NCBI GenBank assembly: GCA_023657465.1
Contig: JAGTJX010000003.1
Location: 610,830 to 674,829, forward strand
From: Lysobacteraceae bacterium
Lineage (GTDB): Bacteria > Bdellovibrionota > UBA1018 > JAGTJX01
DNA length: 64,000 bases
Reading direction: 5' to 3'
Under the pieces are notes generated by a model. It saw nothing but the letters and a program-made list of their open reading frames with translations. It was not told the origin of the DNA and ran no database searches. The translations under genes and the position numbers were made by a program. Positions 37,174 to 45,381 of the stretch are shown piece by piece; within the stretch, counting starts at the first letter, position 1; the number at the start of each line of letters is the position of its first letter.

Positions 37174-37943
37174 CAAACCCAAACTCTGCAACCAATAGAA
37201 TTAAACGAAGTTTTTTTGATCGCTGGTCATCTGAGGATTACCCAGGTGCAGAACCGCGATTTCAAGTCGGGTTATTTACAAAAGATATTGCCATTTTTAT
37301 TTTGTTTCCCATTGTTGTACTGACGGTGGCGAGGTCTTGCGATCTAGCGTCTTCTTCGCCACGTAGATCAAATACATCTCAGCAGCAAAGACGTGATCTG
37401 CGCGGTGACATTAATAAATCTCAGATTATCAACTTTGGATCAAAAGGGTCTGATGGGTTAAGCCGCCCTGGTACCCATAGTGGGTACTTGAAAAAGGCGC
37501 CAGGCACTCTCGTTAAACTCAAACTCATGAATGTGGTTGAGACCTATGCGACCGCTCCCGTGCATGCTCAGATCATCAATGCAGGTTTAGGCAACAGCCT
37601 CATGGGTGGCACGTTGATCGGTGATGCTAGTCCTGACCCTGCTTTTGAGAGGATTACGATTAATTTCCGGTATGCCAAAGATCCTAATCGCGACGGTGTT
37701 GCTCTATCCATTTCTGCTAGAGCATTGAGTCCTGATGGAACGCTTGGGCTTGATGCCACAAAGAAAGAGGGATTCTTTGCTCGCTCTGTCTACAACTCAG
37801 CATCTGGTGCCTCGCAAGAGGCTCGCAGCAAAATGGGGTCTAGTGTCGATTTTAAAGATGTGCTTTTTAGAGCTCTCACTGCTGGCTTAGTTCAAGAGTT
37901 TGGATCAGGCACTGAAACTGAAAAAATAGATCACAAATATTAA
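37170..37943 (+). CDS. VirB10/TrbI/DotG-like type IV secretion protein
   Basis: 257 residues from TTG, after a strong AAGGAGG. One membrane helix near the N-terminus (IAIFILFPIVVLTVA) is followed by a periplasmic linker and a region GTLVKLKLMNVVETYATAPVHA, GGTLIGDASPDPAFERITINF and GVALSISARALSPDGTLGL, resembling the beta-rich outer-membrane core domain of VirB10/TrbI proteins. It is shorter than usual and lies between an upstream fragment and the coupling protein gene. Confidence 0.65.
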   Translation: MTNPNSATNRIKRSFFDRWSSEDYPGAEPRFQVGLFTKDIAIFILFPIVVLTVARSCDLASSSPRRSNTSQQQRRDLRGDINKSQIINFGSKGSDGLSRPGTHSGYLKKAPGTLVKLKLMNVVETYATAPVHAQIINAGLGNSLMGGTLIGDASPDPAFERITINFRYAKDPNRDGVALSISARALSPDGTLGLDATKKEGFFARSVYNSASGASQEARSKMGSSVDFKDVLFRALTAGLVQEFGSGTETEKIDHKY

Positions 37944-38004
37944 CTCTGTGCCCTTCGACTGAGTTTTTTGCAGAGCTAACAGATTTCTTTCCGGGTGGCT
38001 CTAA

Positions 38005-39273
38005 GTGATTACAGACGAACTCTTACTCGCTCTTTTGGTGTTTGGTCTTGGTGGCATGGCTATCACGCAGTTTTACACATCGTTAGGTGTCGTGGATGCT
38101 TTTCTTTTTATTGTGTTCTCGGCAGCGTCTGCCTCGATAGGTTTAGTTTTATTATGGGAACAGAGATCTAAATCAGGGCGAGACGGAAAAAAACGTCAGG
38201 AATTTATCAAAGAATTACCTCGTTTTCTACTTTGTGCCAACATTGACTCTATTTGCTTAGGTCGTGATGATGATTTGAGAGCGAAAATATATCTCAAAGA
38301 CTCTCTGAGGTTGCGACATGTTCATATTTTGGGAGCGACAGGATCTGGTAAAACAGAAAGCGTTATTTTAAATTTTTTAATGCAAGACGTGGCCAGAGGT
38401 TACGGCGGGATAATTCTTGATGCCAAGGGTGATGCATCGTTCTTGGCTGAACTCAAGAGGTGCATTCCAGAGGATCGTTTGCAGGTTTTTGATTTGGGGT
38501 CAGAAGAAAGCCTGACCTATGATCCACTCGTAGCAGGTACGCCGCTTGAATCTGCACAAAGATTATTTTCTTCTCTGACTTGGAGTGAAGAATATTACAA
38601 ATCAAAAGCATTCTCGGCTCTACAGCTCATGTTTCAAATTTATCATGGACACAAAAAGAAAAACCCAAGACTGATTGATCTTGCCACTTATCTCGAAGAT
38701 CCTGACTCGTATACAGGAGTTACTGCTTCAGAAAAATATCCAAAAAAATTAGCTGAACGTGATTTCATGGAGCTCTCAGGCCTTCGCGATCAAATCAAAA
38801 CACTCTGCATGGGGCATTTAGCTAAAACTTTATCACCGGAAGAGGGTTCACAGATCGATCTGCAGGCTGCTGAAAGTGGAAAAGTTTTATATTTCCGACT
38901 ACAAAGCCTTATGTCACCACAATTAGTGACTACACTCGGAAGACTTTTAATCAATCACCTCAGCTTTTTGGCAGGAACCGCTCATCGCACTGAACAGGTT
39001 TCAAAAGAAAAAAAGTTTATTCCGATTTATTTAGACGAGTTTGCTTCTTTTGCTTGCCCAGAGTTTGCTGACTTGATCTCTAAGGCTAGATCTGATGGCC
39101 TATGCGCTTCATTTTTCTTCTTCCTGCTGTTTCAGCCAACCACCCAGCATTTTACCTACTTCATTGATCCTATAAACTCCGTGTTTATAACCTGCGTGGG
39201 GCAAAATCTTCTGCTCGTGAGCAATACGAAGAATGATTCTAATTTCTTCGAGCTTCAGATTGGCTCGCCTTAA
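38005..39273 (+). pseudogene. VirD4-like coupling ATPase, 3'-truncated (copy 2)
   Basis: Starts at GTG 38005. Two membrane helices (residues 5-25 and 32-50) precede Walker A GATGSGKT (110-117), LDAKGD and Walker B (YLDEFASFA). After FADLISKARSDGL a one-base insertion relative to copy 1, then a foreign junction at about 39117, replace the C-terminus with unrelated residues. The normal C-terminal third is present only in copy 1. Coupling proteins feed DNA or protein substrate to type IV secretion channels. Confidence 0.8.
38548..39117 (+). repeat. 570-bp inverted repeat, right copy
   Basis: Partner of 36366-36935. Homology starts at GAATCTGCACAAAG and ends at CTTCATTTTTC, which is also where the avd gene ends on the other strand. 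The junction therefore abuts the DGR genes. Confidence 0.9.
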
Positions 39274-39450
39274 AATGAACGCCTTGTTTTTAGCGTACCT
39301 AGCCTCCGTAAAATCCTCGACTACATCGAACATGAGGTTAATTAGGCGGTCCGTTAGTGTTCCACGAACCCGTTTGGGGAATTTTTCGGCCGTTTGCACC
39401 ACCCAAGTGAGTGTCTCAATCCACTTAACGAATATCGGTAGATCATCCAT
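39109..39450 (-). CDS. avd: Avd-like DGR accessory protein (four-helix bundle)
   Basis: 113 residues in the order typical of Avd proteins of diversity-generating retroelements: FVKWIETLTWVVQTAEKFPK, RLINLMFDVVEDFTEARYA, ILRRANLKLEEIRIILRIAH and the end INEVGKMLGGWLK. Avd forms a pentameric basic barrel that binds the reverse transcriptase and template RNA. Its stop codon lies inside the coupling-protein junction sequence. The HRDC gene upstream overlaps it. No reverse transcriptase follows. Confidence 0.85.
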   Translation of the reverse strand: MDDLPIFVKWIETLTWVVQTAEKFPKRVRGTLTDRLINLMFDVVEDFTEARYAKNKAFILRRANLKLEEIRIILRIAHEQKILPHAGYKHGVYRINEVGKMLGGWLKQQEEEK

Positions 39451-39946
39451 CGGATTTGATCGCTTCTCTGATTACCGTAATTTTTAAAACATCCACGGTA
39501 TAACGCTCGATCTTACCAGCACCCACTCCATCCACCCTGCCAAGATCAGCAGGCGACTGGGGTCTGCTTTTAGTGATGGCGGCAAGCTGTAGATTCGTAA
39601 AAATGAGATAAGGTGGAACGCCGTCTTTTTTGCAACGCTCAGCTCTCCAATCCCGTAACTGATTAAACAAAATCATATCAACGTCACTGAGACCCTTCTT
39701 CCATTCCTCTTTTACCTTCTTCTTCTCATCACCGTCCTGTGGAGGAATAATACTTTTTTGAGTTTCTTTCCTAAACGGATAATACTTGATGATGAGAATG
39801 AGATAGGGAATTTCATTTCTAATCAGAAGGTGATCCGTGATTTGTAGCACTTCTTTGTCTCTTGAAAATTCTTGAATGACTCTATCGTCAAACTCACCCA
39901 TCAGTGCATCGAACTTTAGAGAAAAAATTTTAAGAAGCATGGACAA
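39443..39946 (-). CDS. HRDC-domain protein (DGR-associated type)
   Basis: 167 residues. The C-terminal half is an HRDC domain (LRDWRAERCKKDGVPPYLIF, then LAAITKSRPQSPADLGRVDG with VGAGKIERY). The N-terminal half (SLKFDALMGEFDDRVIQEF) is the form of small HRDC proteins that accompany some DGRs in place of or beside Avd. HRDC binds nucleic acid. It overlaps avd by eight bases; the 160 bp upstream to 40107 is AT-rich with no template-repeat-like sequence. Confidence 0.8.
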   Translation of the reverse strand: MSMLLKIFSLKFDALMGEFDDRVIQEFSRDKEVLQITDHLLIRNEIPYLILIIKYYPFRKETQKSIIPPQDGDEKKKVKEEWKKGLSDVDMILFNQLRDWRAERCKKDGVPPYLIFTNLQLAAITKSRPQSPADLGRVDGVGAGKIERYTVDVLKITVIREAIKSDG

Positions 39947-40107
39947 CCACCCCTTAAAGAAAACATTACAAAAAATATGCCAATCAAATTTATATGATTT
40001 GATCTGAATTCATCACGTGAAATCTTTTGAGGTGATTCTGGCATACGCACTTAATTTTCCTTAAATGATAAATATGTAAATTTTACGAATTTGGAATTGA
40101 AAACAGC

Positions 40108-40476
40108 TCAAAGTGACACCACATTATTTTGAATGATCGCAATGAGTTCATCTGTTTGAAAAAGCTTGTTTATTAGATCACGAGCACCACAGCGAACTGC
40201 ATCAGCCTTCGTATATAGAGGGTTTCCAGTAATTAAGACGATAGGCGTTTCAATGCCCCGGTCTCGCATTGCTCGAGATAATTCAAACCCTGTCATTTCG
40301 GGCATATTGACATCACTTAAAATCAAATCCACCTCATTAGAAAGCAAAAACTCTAATGCGATCAATCCGTTTTCAGCTTCAAATACCCTCATATTCAGTT
40401 TTCCAATATAGGACTTTACGACCCCTTTAAACAGAGCGTCATCATCGACCAGTAAAATGCGTTTATCCTTAGTCAT
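40108..40476 (-). CDS. Single-domain response regulator
   Basis: 122 residues: a stand-alone CheY-like receiver. The acidic pair is in LLVDDDALF, the phospho-Asp in LILSDVNMPE, Thr in VLITGNPL, and the usual Lys position reads INKLF. No output domain. The partner kinase is unknown. Leftward, 161 bp before the HRDC gene. Confidence 0.85.
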   Translation of the reverse strand: MTKDKRILLVDDDALFKGVVKSYIGKLNMRVFEAENGLIALEFLLSNEVDLILSDVNMPEMTGFELSRAMRDRGIETPIVLITGNPLYTKADAVRCGARDLINKLFQTDELIAIIQNNVVSL

Positions 40477-40524
40477 CGCAAGAAAGATATCACGATAAAC
40501 GACAAAACAGGAGCTAGTTAGCTG

Positions 40525-40797
40525 GTGGTGCTAATTAGCTCTAAATCAGATTCTAAGAGAGTGAAGAAAACTGAATACGATAAATATACTAAAGATACGA
40601 TTAGAGCTATTGCCTCCAATATACGCGGCATAAGAGAGAGAAAAGGGCTGACTCAAGAAGACGTTGAGAAGTTCGATTTTAATTCAAAATGGTACCAAGA
40701 AATCGAACGCGGCGTTAAAACCCCAACACTGCCCACGCTTTGTAAGCTAGCTAAAGCTTTCCGTGTCGATCTTAGGGATTTTTTTAAAGGCATCTAA
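40525..40797 (+). CDS. XRE-family HTH regulator
   Basis: 90 residues from GTG, with AGGAG upstream. Cro/CI-type HTH: IRGIRERKGLTQEDVEKFDF then WYQEIERGVKTPTLPTLCKL. It is divergent from the receiver gene and convergent with the DGR target. It might control either, but nothing more is visible. Confidence 0.8.
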   Translation: MVLISSKSDSKRVKKTEYDKYTKDTIRAIASNIRGIRERKGLTQEDVEKFDFNSKWYQEIERGVKTPTLPTLCKLAKAFRVDLRDFFKGI

Positions 40798-40825
40798 ACA
40801 ACTCTAATTTAAAAAATTGTGGCGA

Positions 40826-40887
40826 CCTTCGGCCATATCTCTTCGGCTGTCCTCCCTCCGATCGGGCCTACGAGACATGGCCGAAGG
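40826..40887. repeat. Inverted repeat downstream of the DGR target gene
   Basis: CCTTCGGCCAT (40826-40836) and ATGGCCGAAGG (40877-40887) are perfect 11-bp arms with a 40-base spacer. It lies about 55 bp beyond the target stop. It could be a terminator shared with the convergent HTH gene, or a DGR target-recognition hairpin, though it is farther from the VR than in the Bordetella phage model. Confidence 0.7.
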
Positions 40888-40941
40888 AAAGACATGAAGA
40901 ATTAAAAGCAGAAGAGTGTAAAAGGGTAAAAGCGCAAAGTG

Positions 40942-41064
40942 TTACTGTGTCCTCAACAGCCGGAAGCCGACGCCGTGCCAGCGGACGTCCGGGGAGTCGT
41001 AGCCGCGAGGAGCAGAGCGCAGGTGCCGCGCAAAGCCGTTCCAGCCACCGCCGCGGATAACGCG
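40942..41064 (-). other. Predicted variable region (VR) of the DGR target
   Basis: Last 40 codons plus stop. Codons at the positions usually variable are mostly NNC: AAC, GGC, CAC, then GGC-TAC-GAC, GTC, and CAC-GGC-GTC. All of these can arise from AAC or ATC by changing only adenines. Fixed motifs RGGGW, RSA, SPD and GFRLL separate them. No matching template repeat occurs in this window, so this is inferred from the protein pattern. Confidence 0.7.
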
Positions 41065-42405
41065 GGAAGAGCCCGAGCTGGCCAGGGGATCGGTCACGGA
41101 GCCTTTTGAATAATCTCCGTACGCATCTTCTACCCATTCCCATACGTTGCCATGCATATCGTAGGTGCCATTTGAACTTGCTTGCTTACTTGCTACTTCA
41201 TGAGTTTTGTTACCAGAATTTCCGTAGAACCAAGCGTACTCGCCTAACTTGCTCGTATCGTTACCGAATGAATATGCGGCCTGCGAACCACTACGTGCTG
41301 CGTACTCCCACTCTGCTTCTGTTGGTAAGCGATAAGTGTAGTTGTCAGCTTTGTTAGCATTCAGTTTGGTGAGGAACGCCTTGATGTCGTTATACGACAC
41401 TTGCTCAACTGGAAGGTTCGGGCAAATGCTTGTTCCACCAATAACGATGTTATCGTCAGCGCAATAAGAAGCTGAGTTAAAAGCGGATGGATTCGTACCC
41501 ATCACCTGAAACCATTGAAGCTGAGTCACTTCGGTTGCTCCGATTTCAAAGTCATGACTGATCGTCACAGAGTGAGCAGTCTCATCGCTGTAACGTCCTG
41601 ATTCAGAGTCAGGAGATCCCATTTGGAATGTTCCCTTTTTGATATCAACAAAAGGCATCGAGATTCCTTGAAAGAGCTGAACATAGCTACGCAAAATATT
41701 GAACTCGAAGCTCTCTTTATTCTTACCAAAGCTGAATTTAGTAAGATCTGATTTACTGATGAGATCGTCTACTAAATGATCAACGAGATCATTTATTGCT
41801 TTCACTGCCGATTTTAGTTCAGTTCCAGAAATTAACTCAGTTTTAACTGCGTCAAGTTTCTTTTGAAGATCTGATTTCTCAGTCACTTTGTTTCCTGCTG
41901 CTTCAGCACCCTCTGCGTCGATGAAAGCCTGAATCTTGGCAATTGCTTTCTCAAATGCAGCTTTTTGCTTCTCTAAATCCGCTACGTGAGGAAGTTGATT
42001 TTGTTTTTTATAGAGATCGATCTTCTTATCCATCTCGTCTGAATATTCTCCGTTTGGAACTTGGAGAGCCATTTTCAAATGTTCTTTGAATTCAGAGACA
42101 GGAACTTGGGATACTTTGGTTCCAGCTTTGGTTTTGCAGTCTTGGCGCTGGGAACCTGCTTTGAGTAGAGTCAAATCCTCACAAGCTTGAATGACGATAT
42201 TGCTACCATCTTTGTAGAACAGAATGACTTCGCCGTTTGGCCCCACGATGCCCACATCATAGAAGCTTGCGATTTTTCTTGCCGCTTTCTTTGTGTATTT
42301 TGTAATTTTAACTTTTGCTTTTTTCGCGGCTGGTTTTGCAACTTTTGCTTCTGCACCTGCGATTGCAAAGATTGCTGCTATTAAGGTTATTCCGATTTTT
42401 TTCAT
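40942..42405 (-). CDS. Probable DGR target: secreted FGE/C-type-lectin-fold protein
   Basis: 487 residues from ATG 42405 (MKKIGITLIAAIFAIAGAEA, a signal peptide). A basic Ala/Lys segment and a coiled coil (roughly 115-215) lead to an FGE-sulfatase-type domain from about 252: FQMGSPDSESGRYSDE, GATEVTQLQWFQVMG, RLPTEAEWEYAARSG, MHGNVWEWVEDAYGDY. It ends in the RVIRGGGWN...GFRLLRTQ module that carries the variable repeat in known DGR targets. The last 40 codons are far more GC-rich than the remainder. HRDC and avd genes lie 1 kb downstream on the same strand. A display or ligand-binding role is inferred. Confidence 0.85.
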   Translation of the reverse strand: MKKIGITLIAAIFAIAGAEAKVAKPAAKKAKVKITKYTKKAARKIASFYDVGIVGPNGEVILFYKDGSNIVIQACEDLTLLKAGSQRQDCKTKAGTKVSQVPVSEFKEHLKMALQVPNGEYSDEMDKKIDLYKKQNQLPHVADLEKQKAAFEKAIAKIQAFIDAEGAEAAGNKVTEKSDLQKKLDAVKTELISGTELKSAVKAINDLVDHLVDDLISKSDLTKFSFGKNKESFEFNILRSYVQLFQGISMPFVDIKKGTFQMGSPDSESGRYSDETAHSVTISHDFEIGATEVTQLQWFQVMGTNPSAFNSASYCADDNIVIGGTSICPNLPVEQVSYNDIKAFLTKLNANKADNYTYRLPTEAEWEYAARSGSQAAYSFGNDTSKLGEYAWFYGNSGNKTHEVASKQASSNGTYDMHGNVWEWVEDAYGDYSKGSVTDPLASSGSSRVIRGGGWNGFARHLRSAPRGYDSPDVRWHGVGFRLLRTQ

Positions 42406-42418
42406 ATAATTTCTTTTT

Positions 42419-42460
<42 letters not shown>

Positions 42461-42716
42461 AAGAAAAGTATTCTTGGTCTGGATTGGCAACTCAAAAATA
42501 ACAACAACTGTTATTTTCCCTACTGTTATCTATCGGCATTTCTGCTTGAAATTAAAGAGATTTCTAAATTCTTAACTATCGCTTGCTGAACACGAGCCAA
42601 TCCTGACTCTAAAACTCATATAACAGCTTTTAAGTTTTCGAGCTCTGCATGACAGATAGCGGCTGTCACTGATCTGACACATGTGTTTCACAGTTTTTAG
42701 TCGAGCTAGCAGAGCT

Positions 42717-42905
42717 CTACTGAAACCGCTTGGCCTCTTCAGGGAACACTGAAATCGGTTTCCAATCTACGCGTAAAACATCTCGTGAGCGTTTTTCAAA
42801 CATTTGGACGCACGAGCGCGTATGGCAGTTTTTAAATTCTGAAATAGAAATTCCAAATTCTAAAGCAGTAGCGATGAGTATGAGTTTAACGAGCAATTTG
42901 TACAT
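42717..42905 (-). CDS. Small protein with N-terminal hydrophobic segment
   Basis: 62 residues from ATG 42905, which has AGGAG ten bases upstream. MYKLLVKLILIATALEFGIS looks like a signal or anchor segment; the remainder is basic with two cysteines (KNCHTRSCVQ). Family unknown. A longer frame from 43073 lacks a ribosome site. The gap 42906-43133 has no other gene. Confidence 0.5.
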   Translation of the reverse strand: MYKLLVKLILIATALEFGISISEFKNCHTRSCVQMFEKRSRDVLRVDWKPISVFPEEAKRFQ

Positions 42906-43133
42906 ATAGATTCTCCTGGTTTTGTGTTGTGGCTGCCACGTTTTTGCGGCAGCCAGTTTTAATAGAAGTTTTGGACATGGCAGCTTGTGGCAGCCAAAAG
43001 GCAACCACCTACCTGTCTTTCTTGCGACTTTGAGCAACTTTAAGAAGTCAGGGAACTTGAGCGACTGATGCACTTTCCCGGTTGTTTTTGGCTGTTTGCT
43101 TGGTTTTATACTACTTGGACAGTGATTACAGAA

Positions 43134-43181
43134 AAGCCCCGAACTGAGTAGTTCGAGGCTTCCGTATATTGGTTGCGGGGG
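43134..43181. repeat. Att site between E2 and E3, with hairpin
   Basis: A hairpin (AAGCCCCGAACT...AGTTCGAGGCTT) is followed by TATATTGGTTGCGGGGG. The 12-bp core TGGTTGCGGGGG equals the tRNA-fMet 3' end. The third integrase gene ends about 97 bp to the right, as at 20883. No terminator-plus-tRNA-flank copy of the 51614 type is present here. Confidence 0.8.
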
Positions 43182-43277
43182 ATTTTAAAACTTAAAGTCC
43201 CGTAATCATTGCAAATCTGAATTTTCGCTTTAGCAAAATCGAGCAAACCTTTCATCTATGGTGCGTTATGCACGAAG

Positions 43278-44384
43278 TCAGGTCAATTCTTTCACTATTG
43301 AGAGAATTCGACCGTTCGCAAGTTCGGGCAACTTGTACCCTAGCTTGTCTGTCCCACCTTGAACGTCCACCCCAGCCTTTCTGAGATAGCCATTCGTGGT
43401 CTTCAATTGTCCATGTCCTACCATCGACATCACCCTGGCTAGCGATTCTCCACGAGAGAGTAAGCTCGTGATGAATGTAGCTCGGAGGTCATGGAATTTG
43501 ATCTGAGTCACCCCGATCATCGCACAGAACTCACGAGTCACCGCTGCCTGAGCGCCTCCTTCCCATTCGGGGAGATGAGGCAGCACCGATTCCCGCTCTG
43601 CTCCGTGCTTCAATTTCAATTCCCGGAGGAACTGAACGAGAGCATCTGAGACCGGAACCACTCTCGACCGCTGGGTCTTCGTGGGTCCAATTCCATTTTT
43701 GTTCGTCCATTGTCTAGAGACAGAAATTTTCCTACCCTCTAGATCAACGTCTGTCCACCTGAGTGCGAAGAGCTCACCCGATCTCATTCCTGTCATGAGA
43801 GCCATTGCCCAGATGGGGTAGAATCTGTGATTACAGATTTTTGCCTCTCTGAGAAAGATCTCCACTTCCGAAGTTGTCAGAACTTTCTGTTCGACCTCGG
43901 GAGCTTTGACTTGGATTCCGTGACAGGGATTACGATCGATCTTTCCTTCTTCGACCGCCATCGCAAAAAGACGTTTGAGCATTTTCAGCACTGTCTTTTT
44001 ATTCTGCGGTGATCTCATAGCAGAGCAATGTTCGAAAATCATTTCATGAACATTGAACTTGGTGATTGAGTTTATCTCTTTTTGATCCCAATGTGGCGCT
44101 ACCCATTTTCTAATCTGGGTTTCGTAATTGTAGATCGTCGACGGTTTCATTTCGATTTTCATTTGCCTCATGCAATGTGAGAACCATTCGTGCCATCTGA
44201 ACGGAACATCCTCTTCTTTTTTCTGAGCCAGGTCTCGCTTGAATTCAAACTCGACTTTAACTGCTTTTGGGTGAGAATCGATTTTCGTTTTTGTTTTCTG
44301 AAAACGATTCCCCCTTGAGTCCCATCCGTTCACATAAACACGGTAATAGAGTTTACCGTCTTCGTAGTACTTATTAATTGCCAT
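43278..44384 (-). CDS. Tyrosine integrase of E3 (intact)
   Basis: 368 residues, complete. N-terminal AP2-like/SAM-like binding part (MAINKYYEDGKLYYRVYVNG), then the catalytic domain with Arg in ALMTGMRSGELFALRW, HDLRATFITSLL, MVGHGQLKTTNGYLRKAG. Most of the length is alignable with the broken integrase of E1, at roughly 80% identity in the parts I compared. Being intact, it is the only integrase in the array able to work as written, and may act on E1 ends as well. Confidence 0.93.
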   Translation of the reverse strand: MAINKYYEDGKLYYRVYVNGWDSRGNRFQKTKTKIDSHPKAVKVEFEFKRDLAQKKEEDVPFRWHEWFSHCMRQMKIEMKPSTIYNYETQIRKWVAPHWDQKEINSITKFNVHEMIFEHCSAMRSPQNKKTVLKMLKRLFAMAVEEGKIDRNPCHGIQVKAPEVEQKVLTTSEVEIFLREAKICNHRFYPIWAMALMTGMRSGELFALRWTDVDLEGRKISVSRQWTNKNGIGPTKTQRSRVVPVSDALVQFLRELKLKHGAERESVLPHLPEWEGGAQAAVTREFCAMIGVTQIKFHDLRATFITSLLSRGESLARVMSMVGHGQLKTTNGYLRKAGVDVQGGTDKLGYKLPELANGRILSIVKELT

Positions 44385-44635
44385 TACTTCTCCTTTTTAT
44401 GGAGTAACACCTGACAATCTCTTAACTTGAATCTCAGTCGGCTACCGAGATAGTACGCTGGGATCTGATTTCTATGAGCCATGAGCCTCAGCGCAGTATC
44501 GGTAATCGACAAAATTTTTGCAGCTTGCTTGGTATCTAACCAAGTGCTGAGAATTTCTTTCTTTTCATCTACCGGCAAATTTTCAAAGAGCCCTTCCCCT
44601 TCTTTGAAAAAAGGGGCAACAGTTAAACTTTTCAT
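44384..44635 (-). CDS. Excisionase-like HTH protein of E3
   Basis: 83 residues with an HTH_17-type domain (TWLDTKQAAKILSITDTALR, YYLGSRLRFKLRDCQVLL). It overlaps the integrase start by one base. Homologue in position of 22155 and 32862. Confidence 0.7.
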   Translation of the reverse strand: MKSLTVAPFFKEGEGLFENLPVDEKKEILSTWLDTKQAAKILSITDTALRLMAHRNQIPAYYLGSRLRFKLRDCQVLLHKKEK

Positions 44636-44760
44636 ATCTTACATCTCCTCTAGTTACAAACTCTCGTGATTGAGAGTTCAATTATTGGACTACCTAGAGC
44701 AATCCGTGTGCCAAGTTGAGAAAGAATTTAAATGGTCGTGAGGAGAGATATCTTGGAGCT

Positions 44761-44859
44761 AGTCCACTTTTTGAGACTGGCAGTCCCCTTTTTGAGACTC
44801 GAGTCCGGATTTTCGGAATATTCAGTCCGAAATTTCGGAGTAGTCCGGAAATCCGGACT
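44761..44859. promoter_or_regulatory. Array of five 18-bp palindromic repeats
   Basis: Units begin at 44761, 44782, 44802, 44824 and 44842, each AGTCC-N8 to 10-(A/G)(A/C)T. Examples are AGTCCGGAAATCCGGACT (perfect) and AGTCCGGATTTTCGGAAT. Start-to-start spacing is 18-22 bp, about two helical turns. The CGGATTTT...GGAAT version resembles the E1 operator at 22462. Operators or iterons are possible. The rest of the 389-bp gap 44636-45024 holds no gene. Confidence 0.8.
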
Positions 44860-44980
44860 GATGCATGTATGTAAACCGTGCGATGAGTTTGGAAAAGTCG
44901 CAGATTAGGAGAAAAAGTCGTAGAAAGAGAGACTTTTTCTGGGTGGATAGAAACGTCTATACTTGTTTATAAGAAAAATA

Positions 44981-44998
44981 GTTGTCAAATATGACAAC
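44981..44998. promoter_or_regulatory. Operator palindrome GTTGTCAAATATGACAAC, E3 copy
   Basis: Identical to 25050-25067. It lies 27 bp before the orphan HTH gene at 45025. Confidence 0.75.
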
Positions 44999-45024
44999 CT
45001 TGAGACATACTGAAAACAATAGCC

Positions 45025-45327
45025 ATGGGTTTTCCAAATGAGAAAGAATTAGCCAAAGTCAGAACAAGGCTCAGCAAGAAGCCTGGGTTTCTCATGCTAT
45101 CTCCTAATGCTGATGAGCTTGAAAAATTCCGATTCCAGATTTGTCAGGAACTCCTCAAGTACGCAAGCCAACATGAGTTGAGCGCCGTCGCTATGGCAAA
45201 GCTCTTGGACATTACCAAGGCTGACATAAGCAGGATCTTTAACCATCGCATCACTCGGTTCAGTACAGACAAGCTTGTCAGGCTTTACTCTAAGATTCAT
45301 CCCAATTACCACTTGAAGATTACATAA
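45025..45327 (+). CDS. XRE-type HTH protein, orphan antitoxin paralogue
   Basis: 100 residues, starting MGFPNEKELAKVRTRL and ending RFSTDKLVRLYSKIHPNYH, roughly three quarters identical to 25384-25686. The toxin-like gene that precedes the E1 copy is absent, with only the shared palindrome in front. It could protect against the E1 toxin or be a leftover. Confidence 0.75.
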   Translation: MGFPNEKELAKVRTRLSKKPGFLMLSPNADELEKFRFQICQELLKYASQHELSAVAMAKLLDITKADISRIFNHRITRFSTDKLVRLYSKIHPNYHLKIT

Positions 45328-45381
45328 GATCTCTGCTGTTCATTATAAAGTGAACAGACGTTAATATTAGGCCCGATAGAC

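Noticed and set aside
39109..40107. Search for a template repeat and reverse transcriptase near avd and HRDC
   Set aside because: No frame with an RT motif (such as YxDD) and no GC-rich copy of the VR was found here or anywhere else in the window. I did not annotate either.
40868..41143. Arg/Pro/Leu-rich leftward frame over the variable region
   Set aside because: It is a by-product of the GC-rich VR in another frame of the target gene, which has clear FGE motifs.
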